64,000 nt of DNA from NCBI RefSeq assembly GCF_901709675.1, contig NC_051101.1, positions 10,250,501 through 10,314,500 of the forward strand, in the 5' to 3' direction. A program made the position numbers and the translations under genes. Positions 13,137-25,100 of this stretch are shown piece by piece (within the stretch, counting starts at the first letter, position 1; the number at the start of each line of letters is the position of its first letter). The notes under the pieces were generated by a model that was given only the letters and a program-made list of their open reading frames with translations, did not search any database and was not told the DNA's origin. The stretch comes from Syngnathus acus (lineage: Eukaryota > Chordata > Actinopteri > Syngnathiformes > Syngnathidae).

Positions 13137-15854
13137 GTGCTTTACACTGACTTCCAGGTAGCTGTAGAGTTGATTTTAAAATTCTGCTATCAGTCTATAA
13201 ATGACTGATTAGTGCGGGTTGTTAAAAGGTGTTTTAGTTACTTTTGGTTGTAAATGTGCCTAAATATGGTCAATGTGCTTGCTTTTAGTAATTTTGCTAT
13301 ATTTGTTCTGCTTTGCGAATGTTCCTTGATTTTTCAAATGTGACTTGGCTCAAAAAATATTTGGGAAACACTACGTTAAACTATTACAGAACCTTAATTT
13401 GGTATTTCTGGCTCGGGTGAAAGTTTGTTTTTCTTTTTTTTCCCTCCATTCTTGTTATGAAATTTCTATTATGCACAGATGAATGAGTCAGATTCGTTGT
13501 GTAGGTTGAGACTGATTTTCTATTGGGTGAAGGAAAACATTGAGTCCTTTTCATTCAAAAATTCTCTCTTGCCTTGTGTGACAGAAATTTATATTCTTAT
13601 GTTAATAAAATGAATAATAAAATTTATTAGAAAAGTTAAAATGATTAAAATTCAAAATTAATTCACACGATTTAATATGTTGACATCAAAGTAGCATTTT
13701 CTCTGGATCAGGATTATTACAAAAACTCTCATAAGGTGAGCAAAGTTATAAAGTTGAACCCGGTCTCTTATCAAAGCCTTGGCAAATCCTTCTTTTAAGC
13801 TTCTGTGATCGCAACGCGGTCTTGCGCCCGAGCGTGTAGCTCCGGTACGAATGTGTTTCCTCAGCTGGTGTCCGCCGAGACCCGCTGACTTAAGTGGCTT
13901 CCCCGAGCCAGTGAGACTTTCTCCGCTCAAGTCTGACATCTGCTTCGCTCTTTAGATTTCTTTTCAACCCGAGCATTGCTTTTCTTGAGTTCCTGGAAAG
14001 CAGGTGGGGGCTCGGCTTTTAATTGAAAGCTTCATGTCACCTCCTAAGTCTGGACAGTCCCAACTTGAACTCTTTTGCATTGACATCACCAACTGTCACT
14101 TAAAGACGGGGTAGATGTCAAGGTCATGCCAGCTTGTCAGTCTAAGCAGAGGGCAAGACCCCCCCCCCCTTCCCTCCCTCGCTTCCTGCTGCCACTGTGT
14201 GTTTGGTAGTCAGAGAGGATGCTGGGAGATAAATTTAGACCCTCCAGCTCCCTCTCCATCTGCCGTTGCCTCAGAGTAGGGTTTGTTTCCATGGGAACCA
14301 GCACCAGACTACTACCAGTAAGAGAGAACAGGGAGAAAGAAGACATGAGTGTGTGTGCGTGTTTTGGGGAGGTGAAGGAGGTGACAACAGCTTTTTAAAA
14401 AGCACTTAAGAGAGTTTATCTGTCCTCGGGGTGCAGCGCAATTTATTGTTCAGCCCATATTGGTATCCATCATTACCAGCTGGGTTGAATACATGTGGGT
14501 ATTGATGAGGAAATGAACATGCACTGAGCTAAGTGTTTTATTTTATTGAATACACCGCTCGGGAAAGGAGAAAGTCTGGACTTGACCTACTGGAGAGACA
14601 TGTGTGTTCAGGTGTGTGTATGCATGTACACACTTGAGTGTGCCAGGCTTCCCCTAAATTCCTGAATCTCACTTACTGTAAATTGCTCACTCATTTGTTT
14701 TCCTTCTCTCGGAAGGAACAAGTGAAGCAAGCTTCTGGTAGATTCTTACAAATCAATGAGTTGATTGACAAGTTCTGTGAGACTTTTAAACTCTAAACTG
14801 AGCTTGGATGGAAGATCAAGACAAACATTCATCTCGCTATAGACTTAATAGCTCAAGGGGGTAATATTTCATCCAAGGAGCAAACAGTAATAAGATTTCG
14901 ACAAATTACCACCTGATCTTCGGTTTTACAGACAATGTCATCAGTGTCCGAGCATGTGCAAATATGATTTTCCATGTGTCAATGTTTTCTTTCGTGTTTA
15001 AATCCGCGGAAGGCAATAAAGTTTGAATGTATTGAATCAATGTTGTGTGCATCTGGATCTTGCAGAGGTTTATCATCCTCATAATCAGCAGATAGGGGGG
15101 TCACCTCAGGACAGTGTAGCTGATTGGCTGTCACAGTCAATGTAGACCTGCAGTCTGGATGTAGGACCTGGTCTTGTGGGGGTTTTTACTGTTCACTGTA
15201 GGCAAGCTGTATGCGTGTGTGCGTGCAAGTGTATGTTTTGGCATCATGCGGAGGCTCCACTCAGGCATTCCTTCCCCTCATCTCACTGGCAAAGCCCTCT
15301 GTGTGTTTTCCCCCGCTCAGAGCCGACAGAGCAAGCTTCCATGAATAATGGAAAGCAACGCTCATCCCTAACCTTCAAAACCTTAACTAATTATCCTGTT
15401 TAAATTTCTGCATCAACAGCTATATGAAGCAGAGATCACCTTGAATCGTAAATGGCAATACAGTATCAGGTACATACATATACAGTAACAAAAATAGTAC
15501 CCTGATCTGTACGTCAAGTCCGCTTGCTGCACAGCTGTCTTGTATCTGGGTTTTACAGATTTTTTTTTTAAAAGTACACTTTGGCTATTATCAATAGCAA
15601 GCGCTCAATCTCACTTCAGTGATTCAAATAAAAACACCCCCCTACACTTGAATGGTAGGGCCAAATCAGATAAATGTAATCTGCAATTCCAATGTTTGTT
15701 TTGACTATGTGCCCTAAAACTGTGACCTCTTCGATTTGGTACCGTTGCAGTGACCTGGGTTGTTCTGACTATGCCACTCAAAGTTCCTAGATGGGATTAT
15801 TTGCTTTTTTTTACATATATTTTATCAGCTCATACTTGTCTGTTTTGTTTCTAG

Positions 15855-16194
15855 AACTCTTCACCCATCGACGCTATTGTGGACCAGCAAAGAAGACACG
15901 GAAAAGATTTTGAATTGGCTGTTAGGATGGCTGCAGCTGGGCAGACGAAGAGTTTCTCGATACCAAGAGCTGAACTATGTTTACTTACGTCAGTGCTGCT
16001 CCAGGGCACATTTTAACAATGCCTCACTTGGTCCTCTTGAATAACTTCAGGCCCACGCTGATAGAGGCGCTTTGGTGTGATTTACAATCACCGTCCACAA
16101 CCCCTTGTCTCTGACCTCCCTGCTGCCATGTGATTAGCCCCATGAGGCTCCAAGAGCCCTTGCGTGTGTGTCTGTGAGGCCTCCTCCTCACCCT
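15855..16194 (+). other. hivep3: hivep3 5' untranslated part of first coding exon, with uORF
   Basis: A good acceptor (TTGTTTCTAG, 15845-15854, preceded by a pyrimidine-rich tract) starts the exon that holds the start codon. Between the acceptor and the main ATG is an upstream ORF of 29 codons at 15927-16016. The frame of the main ORF is closed by a TAG at 16135-16137, which fixes 16195 as the first in-frame ATG. The exon start is predicted from the splice site only. Confidence 0.5.
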
Positions 16195-19100
16195 ATGGAG
16201 GCTGAGCCCAGCCATCCGGGTGATGGGGATCGCTCTGGAAGACAAGAGCAGCAGCATGTGACGACGGAATCCTCCTTTGAGTCTTCTCCGCAGCCCCAGC
16301 AGCTAACGAATCCTCGTCCGGTACACAGAGCTTTGGGGCGACTGCAAACCCGCCAACCCAAACGTGCTGATCTTCTTCGGTTACAACAGCAAGCAGTAGC
16401 ATGGCAGCATACGGAAAACCCAGGTCCTTCAGGAGGCAGCTTTTTCTCTCCAGGTTCCGCATCAACTTCATCTCATCACTCTTCATCCTCCACCCAGGTT
16501 GAACATGGCCAAAAGATCTCGCATCAGTCAAGCCAAGAGACAAAAGAAGGGGTTAGCTCTCCTAGGAAAGGAGAGAAGAAACCTCAAAAACCAGGGAAAT
16601 ATGTGTGCACTTACTGCGGTCGTCCATGTGCCAAGCCGAGTGTTCTTCAGAAACACATTCGCTCCCATACAGGTGAAAGACCTTATCCTTGCGCCCCTTG
16701 CGGCTTTTCTTTCAAGACCAAGAGTAACCTATACAAGCACCGAAAGTCCCACGCCCATCGCATCAAAGCAGGCCTTGCATCCAGTCGAGACGAACCCAGT
16801 TTAAGCGGGCCGGACTGCAGAGGAATCGGAGAAGACGTTGAGGAACATACAGAAGGAGAAAGCACTGAGTCAGAAGATGAGACAGGCCACCACAAAAAGT
16901 CTTCTCAGGAGATTTTGGCCCGGCAGAAGAAACGTGGTAAGGAGCCACCAGGAGGATCGGAGGAGAGCCAGAAGCCTGAAGATACTCAAGCTGTCAAGCA
17001 AAGGCTCGCATTGAGGCTTAGTGAAAGAAAACGTGGACCAATAGCTTCACCCGATGATCCTCCTTCATCCCTCTCAACTTCATCTTCTTCTCTTGGCCCT
17101 GGCAGTAAAGGCAGCACAGAGTCTGGTTACTTTTCCGGATCTGGAAGCACCGATCTGTCCCATCTTAGCCCTCCTAGTGCAAGTGCCAAAACCTACGCGG
17201 AAATCATTCTTGGGAAATATGGAAGGTTGGGAGGACAGCAGCGTACTTCACATCCACAACATTCTCAGTCCCCGCTCTCCTCACTGTCTGGAACAGAGGA
17301 AAAGAGTATTCCCTTTGCTGTCCCCAAAACTCAAGTCATAGAACACATCACAAAGCTTATAACCATCAATGAAGCCGTGGTAGACACCAGTGAGATTGAC
17401 AGCGTGAAGCCCAGGCGCTCTTCTCTATCCAGGAAAAGTAGCCTCGAGTCACCCAAATCGACTACCCCCAAAGACCCCTACATCTTCGACCCTAAGGGAG
17501 AAGCGCCTGGTCCCAGTGGGTTAAGGCACCTTCAGAATCCAGAAACAGACCAACCAATCACATTGTCCACAGTGCCCCTTCTACGAAGCCGCTCGATGCC
17601 ATCATCAAGCAGTCAATTAGAATCTTCTGCATCTGGAACAAGGTCCAAAAGAGGCTACCGTCTCTGCCATTCGTTTGACGAGCAGCAGGCCATGACGACG
17701 GAGATTAATATCGGTCATGCCCACCGTATGTTAAGGCGACAACCTGCCATAGAGGTTCCCTTGGGATCTGAACTTATGCTGGAGGAGATTCCCCCGAACC
17801 CTTCCCCTTCAACCAGTGTCTCTGACACAACCAGTCATCCAGAACAACAAGCACCACAAAATCCATTTGAATGCAAAGTATGTGGAACATGCCTCCAGCA
17901 TGCTGATAGCTTCAGAACCCACCAAGGTGTGTGCATGGCCCAGCAAACACTGGAACAGGAGAGCGGCGATCCAAGTAAAACCGGCAGAGACGATCGCCCT
18001 CAGATGATGATGCACTATAAGTTCAGAGCACTGGCAATGGCTGTGAGGAAGAGGAGGAAAGAGGAGAGTATAGAAGAGGATCTTCCAAGTCCTGGGTCCG
18101 GAACCGTGTCAGGGAGTTCTGCAGGCATCATTCCAGTGGCAGGCCCACCAGGACCCAGCCAAGCGCTCTCAGGTTCGTTTCTTGATATCCTTGTCTGATC
18201 ATTCTTGTTCGTGTAGATTGCATGACTTATATCGTTGATCGTTGATCTCCACGTAATTTAAAGATTTGTCATGTACTTGTAGGTGGTACCGTACAGACGG
18301 AGTCGGGACAACAGCAACATCGAGATCGGAAGGGCGTGTCTGTAATCCAGCACACAAGTTCCTTTGAAAAGCAAGAGAGCCTCTCGATGGAAAGCGAGGG
18401 CTCAGATGTGAAAGAGGTTCACCAAGCACAACAACCTCATCCCAAACCATCACCTTCTGCATCTCGCCTCATCCGCCAGCCCAACATTCAAGTGCCAGAG
18501 ATTCTTGTTACAGTGGAGCCCGATACCGACATGCCATCTGTGTCACCACCAGTGACCGCGTCTTCCTCTAAGGTATAACGATTACATTTAAGGCAATTAC
18601 AAAGTTTGTCTTTTATAATCTGACTTCAACTATTCATCTATCCTAGGAGGCAGATAAAGTGGAGGAGTTTCAGTGGCCGCAACGTAGCCAGACTCTTGCC
18701 CAGCTCCCTGCAGAGAAATTGCCCCCAAAAAAGAAAAGACTCCGCTTAGCCGAGGCAGCGCAATCCTCTGGGGAGTCTAGCTTTGAGTCTGTGTCCTTGC
18801 CTCGCAGCCCCAGTCAGGAGAGCAGCATGTCCCACACTTCAAGTCTTTCTGCTTCTTATGAGGATCCCACGAGGTCAGAGCCTACAGTCTGGGGCACCGG
18901 TAGCCAAAGTACCCAAATGTTGACAGTGCCATCTACTTCCCAACAACACAACCAAAGCCACAAGGAAATGAGGCGATCAGCTTCAGAGCAAGCGCCTCAG
19001 AAACCAGAGCAGGTCTCCGATAATAGAAGTAAATCTTTTGACTTGGGATCCTTATCCTCTCAGCAGTCGGCATCCTCCTGGAAAGAACGGCGCAAGTGTC

Positions 19101-22100
19101 TTCTTGTGAAGCACGCGACCTTAGGGGAACCAGAGCAAGAGGATGGAGCCAGAGCGGAGAGTCCAAAGCCTGGGCCGTCCCACTCGAGTCATCCTCTTTT
19201 CTATTCAAGCTCCCACTTCAACCCGGAAGAGACAGGGAATGTCTTACAGTTGTTACAGCCACGAGATATTCCTCCTTCTCATGAAATCGTCCAACAGACA
19301 TTACATCCGGGACCTCGATCCCAGCTCCTCCCAGTCACCACCATGTGCCAGTTTAGAACCTTTTTACATTCGCAAACCGATGGACCTCTACAGGTACACC
19401 CAATGCAGATCCACATGGCTGAACAAATGGGTATACCATTCCACCAGCTCCCTGCTCTAGTTCCTGTCCAGTTTCCTCTCAGTGTGAGTCAGTCCCTGTG
19501 CCTCCCCGCCCCGCCAATACATTCCGCAGACGGAAGCACCGCTTACCCCTACCCGCGCCCCCTCATTGCCACATGTGTGGCACAGCTCACACCATCGGTG
19601 TCTCTTGTGGTTCCGGTCCGCCTCCAAACCCACATACCTACCTATACACGAGCCATGTACACCACCCTGTCCCAGATCCTGACCTCCGCTTGTCCACGGG
19701 AGCCTATTTCATGCACGACCATGACAATCATGGGCAAAATAGAAAGGGACAAGTTCCAGAGGTCTTATTTGAAGGTCCCCACACCAAACATTAAGATCCA
19801 CCTTCCTGGGGAACTGCAGTCACCTTTTGTCGAGGAGTACGGTCCACTTGGAGCCGGGGGGAGTAAACGTATGCTCTCACCTGCAGCCAGTCTTGAGCTC
19901 AGTACTGAGGCCCAACGTCACCAGAAAAGGGTCAAAGAGGAAGGGGAAGGGGAGCGACACAAGCCTGAAGGAGAGGTGGAGGATGTCGACAGTAAGATAC
20001 AGAAGGAAGGAGGAAGTCAAACTGGTGGGGAACAACTCGAAGAGGTTGAGAAGAAAAAGGAGCTTGCAAGCATCTCCACACCTGTAAAAAAAGAAGGGGA
20101 GCTCAATCCTAGGCAATTTAACAAGGAGGAAAAACATGTGGATGAAGCCATTGTGAGAAGTCAAAAGGAGGAGGAGCTTAAGGAGATGGGGATCGGAAGA
20201 GCAACCGCCCGTTCATACCCGAGCCTAGACACGTTAACCTCTGTCAACTGGTGCTACCTGAACTATGTTAAACCCAACCCAACTGTTCAGAGGGACCCTC
20301 GCAACTCAGTCTATTCTACCTGGAGTGTCAGCGGACACAACCCAAACTTGCCAGGTGTCAGCACTAAGGTGGCCTTGTCTCTGCTGTGCTCCAAACAGAA
20401 GTTTAGCAGAGAGACGTATACCGTCGCCACGGCTCCAAACCTAGCCAAAACGGAAAATCCCCCCGCAAGTAGCAGCACCCCACGAATGTCAGAGGTAAAA
20501 CAAACAAAAAGCATACTATGAAATATTCATATCTTGTCACATTTTATTCTCTACAGGGGGTGTCAAACTTATTTTTGTCGCGGGCTGCATCATAGTTTCC
20601 TTCGGAGGGCCAAAACTAAAAAATGAATAGAAATAAAAATGGCTAAAATAACTTTTTATTATTTTTAAAGTGAACTCAATTTTTAATTTAGTATCGGCAC
20701 ATGAAGTCCAGCGGGCCACATAAAATGATGTGGCGGGCCGTATCTGGCCCCCGGGCCTTAAGTTTGACACCAATGCTCTACAATTTCTACTTTGTTTTTC
20801 CTCATTACAGCAACATAAGTTTGAAAAAATGTCGTCGCTTATTTCGTTAACGTTTAGTTTTAAGACTAGAGAGCACAGACAACCCAATGAACCTCCAAGG
20901 TGACCTTCAAGGTACGACACCACAGATGACATTAAAAATAGCCATCTGTCTCTTTTTGCCACCTTGAATGTAGGTACATCCGATCACAGCCCGTTCCTCC
21001 AGCGACGTAACAGATCACCAGCATGAAAAAGAGGAGACTAAAGACACAAGGGAAGAGGAGAGACCTTCCACCTCAAAACAGTGCGAAACATCTCGCGTTC
21101 GCATCTTTGAAGGCGGGTAAGAGCGATTGCTTTCTCCACTGCACTGACGCATTGACTGTGACCAGCAGAGCAAATATAAAACTCCAAAAAGTAGTGCACA
21201 GGGAAGGAAGGATAGGGACTGGGAATAGATGCAATTGTAGCTGCAGCCAAGTTCCCCCCCCGCTTTCTGCTGGCACAAGCCTCTGAGCTTTAGAGGGGTT
21301 CATTTGGCATAACGGCACAGAGCAGCATGTTAGTGCATGCGCATGCTGCCTTCACTTTGACAAGCTCATGAATACCTGAATTCACCAGTTATATAATACA
21401 CTGTCATGATGGGGTTAAGTGTGTGTATGTGTGTGTGTGTTTTTTTTTTTTTTTTTTGCTTCTAACCTGCAAATGTTTGCTCAGCTCACTGTACTGTGTT
21501 CTCATAGCGTATGTTTACTTTCCATAAATGCCCCAGTGATCTTTTTCTACTCGAGAAGTGTTCTTCTTTCCCAGGGTTTGAGTTCAAAGGTTTGCCCAGA
21601 AGGTGTCGATCTCTTTACAACAAAGAAGCTCTAGAAATAGATACTAAGATTTAAAAGGAAGAGGAAGAAAAGATGGAAAGGGTCAAGTCATGAGAGAAGT
21701 GGATTTTTTTTTTTTTCCCTGACACCCAGAGAAGAACCTTTGCTGATTAATCACATCTTAAAGAAATTGAAATAAAATGGCTAGATTTTTTAGTTAGAAT
21801 GTGCTAATGGGGTTTATCATTTCATCTGTTCTTCGGGGTAGTCTGTAATTACAAAAATAATATTTGAATTCCTTTTTGACGTTTGGGTGTGATGCTCTCC
21901 ATACAAAAGTAGCAACTTCTGCCTTGTTTTTCTGGAGCTGTAGGTGGCTATTTTTAGCATGTGGTTAGAAAATACATGCCAGTGAACAGTAACCCGCCTC
22001 AGAATCACTAAAACACAATGGCACTGTTGAGACTATCCTGCTGTGTGTTTTTTTGTTTTTTTTTAACTCCATAATTTGCTGTTGCAGCTTCTGCTTACAC

Positions 22101-25100
22101 AACAGAGACATTGACAGCCTTCCTTCTTGCAAATGTGCTTCATGGCCTTTAATTAAACACAGTCAGCACACATTTGGTATTTACATAATCCGAACACATT
22201 CGGAATGCTTTTTTTTTTTTTTTGAAACTAGGTCGATTTAGTCAGATGACCACAAATGACCTTTTGGTAAACATCTGGATGTTGCGGCTGGATACCTTAA
22301 TATAGATTAGACCTAAATGTGTTGCTTGATTTGTGCTTAGTGTCTATTTTAGGTTGTAAGTAGGCTTCCCTTCCCTCTCTTTAGCGGTCGGTAGGGGCCA
22401 CCCGAGCAGCCGAATAGCTAATAAAGTGTGTTTGTGTGTCTGCGTGTGCGTGCTAAGGGTGTAGCGGAGGGAGCAGCATGAGACTGAGCGCTGCGAGGGA
22501 TTTGGTGGGCATCCCCAATCCACCTCTATAAAGACGGGCTTGTTTCCCAACAACTCTCGCGTGTGTGTGTGTGTGTGTGTGTGTCATGAATGTTTGTGCA
22601 TTGTGCCACATCTGCTTTCATCCTCCCATCGTAGCCACCAGCACGTTTTTGTTGTCCCTCATTAACATATAGTGTTTTCTGGGGGCAACAAGCAGCACTG
22701 CGAACAGCTCCAGCAGCTGTTCCTGCAGCTGTTCCATCAACTAGTCTTATTTACTCTTTTAACCCTCAACCCGAGGTCTTGTTAATTGCTTTTTAAATGT
22801 GTGTGTGTTTTTGTTTCTGCTCCGCCCCCACTTTACAGTGTATTTTAGACTAGACACCTGCCGGCCACAGCTTTAAGTACACCTGCACCATTCAGTGAGA
22901 TCCCAAATACGAAAGTTTGTAGTATGGTGATCCTGTCATGTAGCTTAATAAGGTAATCAAATTATTAGGAACACTATTATTGTGCGGTATAAACTACAAA
23001 CCTGTTACAGCAACTCCAAATCCAAATCGTGACACTTCAAAATAGCAGTTAATTTATCAGTCACGTGACAAAAAAAACAAAAACTTTAAATAAAGTACAT
23101 CATACTTTTTTTTTATGGACAGAATCTATCCTCACTTGCTAGCTTAGTTGGGTAGGCCTTGAAATTGGATTTTTAACAATGTCCAACATTTGTTTTCTTC
23201 TGTTCGGTCACCTGAATGTATGTATAGTATTTTTTTTTTATGAACACCACTCAATTAGCTCTAGCCAACCAATCAGAGGATAAAAAAAATGCTCCGAGGA
23301 AATATGATTGGTTCAAAATAAATACAGCCAATTCTAGTGAGTGTGTGTGTCCTACTTTATTTGTCTAATCATTATTATAATCTCAATCAATTGTGCAGGT
23401 GAACCTAATGTTGTCTGGCCCAGGTATACAACTTATGTTAACTTATGTTTTGTCTTGATTTCTAATTATTATTTTCATGCACCGATGAACATTATTGATG
23501 CTCTCTGTCTGCTTGGTGTCTAATTAGTCAACTATGCTATCAAATCTGACCATTATGAAGGATCAATATTAATGTGTGGCTGAAATAACAATATCTAGTT
23601 GTCCAGAAAATCTGAATACATTTTTCATCCAGGCAGCAAGATGAGCCATTTGTACCGAAAAAAAAAAATCAAAGTGACATTAATTTGTGATTTTGTGACT
23701 TTATGTTGGTTCTTTTTTCTGTATCAATAACGCATGCCCATCCCGTCTGTCTGTCAGGTATAAGTCTAACGAAGAGTATATTTACGTTCGAGGGCGTGGC
23801 AGAGGAAAGTACATATGCGGGGAGTGCGGCATCCGCTGTAAGAAGCCCAGCATGCTGAAGAAGCACATCCGAACACACACCGATGTCCGTCCGTACATTT
23901 GCAAACACTGCAACTTTGCCTTCAAAACCAAAGGTTAGGGGACGGTTAACGAGATATTTACGTTCTGTTCTGTTTGTCTGTGATATGAAAATCCATCAAC
24001 TTTAAGTCTGCTGCTTGCATTTTTATATCTGTTGTGGAAAAATGACACAATAGTTTTCCTTGCCCGTCGGAATCCGGGGCAAGTTTTAATGCGCTTTCCA
24101 TGTTCCCTTCGCAGGGAACCTTACCAAACACATGAAGTCAAAAGCTCATGGGAAAAAGTGCCAGGCGATGGGAGTGTCCGAACCGTCCGCCGATGAACCG
24201 GAGAGCGAGGAAACAGGTACGGTGAAGACTCTTACGCAATCGCAGTTTACTATTCCCCAACCTTTAGCCCTTGCATAAGGAAAAAAAGCACAAGATAAAT
24301 AATGAAGAATGAAAAACCTTCCACACTGCTTTTGTTTTTTTGCATACACCGGCAAAACCTCATTACCCGCTCGCCCTCCCGCCGTCAAGTTTTCTTTGCT
24401 GTCAGCCGGCACTCGTCGCATACAAGGACGCAGCGTTTATGCTCTGATTTCATTCATTCCCTGCTGACATAGTTTGTGAATAGAAGTGCTGCTTTTCAAA
24501 AATAGTCTATTTTTAACATTGTGGTGGCTTATGGAACGTCAGCAAGACAAAAGCGTCTTACTTTGGGGTTTGTTCTTTCACGCCAATTGAATGTTGCTTT
24601 GCATGGGTTAATTCTTCATCTAATATTGTTCCAAATTTTTTAAATCATGTCAAACAGAGAATTTTTTTTTACCACCATGCGCAGTCATTGAGTGTTTTCT
24701 TACCTCAAATTATTTGTCGCATGAGAAATTTTGAAGGTTAGTGTTTCACAAAGGGGAAAAATAAATAACTTTTTTTTTTTTTTTTCCTGTCTTGCCAAGA
24801 TGGAAATGTAAAACTGCAAAATTGGACCATCTAGCAGCAAATGACCATGAAATGTCATTAACAGTCCTCATCTGCCAAGTATTGTTTGAAATCTTTGCAT
24901 TATCGATCAAACTCAAATTTAACCTGCTTACCTGCTTAAGTTAGGGGCAAGAAAAAAAATATTGCGTTAATTATTGAATTAAGCAGCGAAATTCATCCAT
25001 CAGCCATTTTGCCACTTGTTGTCACCTTAAAATGACATCATAGTTGCTCAAGTCATAACCAATCACGGCTCAGTTTCAGAAAACCGGTGATCCGTGATTG

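Larger units (their letters stand above)
1..15854. other. Gene-free upstream region (probable hivep3 5' flank / 5' non-coding introns)
   Basis: I find no coding exon that I can support in these 15.9 kb. Open frames are short, have no recognisable protein family and are not bounded by convincing splice sites with a coherent phase. The stretch contains homopolymer and dinucleotide tracts, hAT-like repeat fragments (1.5-1.9 kb and 13.0-13.1 kb), an AT-rich tandem repeat at 8.6 kb and several more CpG-rich islands (about 7.5-7.9, 11.1-11.5 and 12.1-12.3 kb). In mammals HIVEP3 has a very long 5' untranslated region spread over several exons, so non-coding leader exons of the gene starting at 16.2 kb may lie here. 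That is inference. No RNA gene was recognised. Confidence 0.6.

Noticed and set aside
16168-16194. hivep3 start upstream of 16195
   Set aside because: The extra open codons begin with GTG and contain no ATG. A TAG at 16135-16137 closes the frame, so the ATG at 16195 is used.
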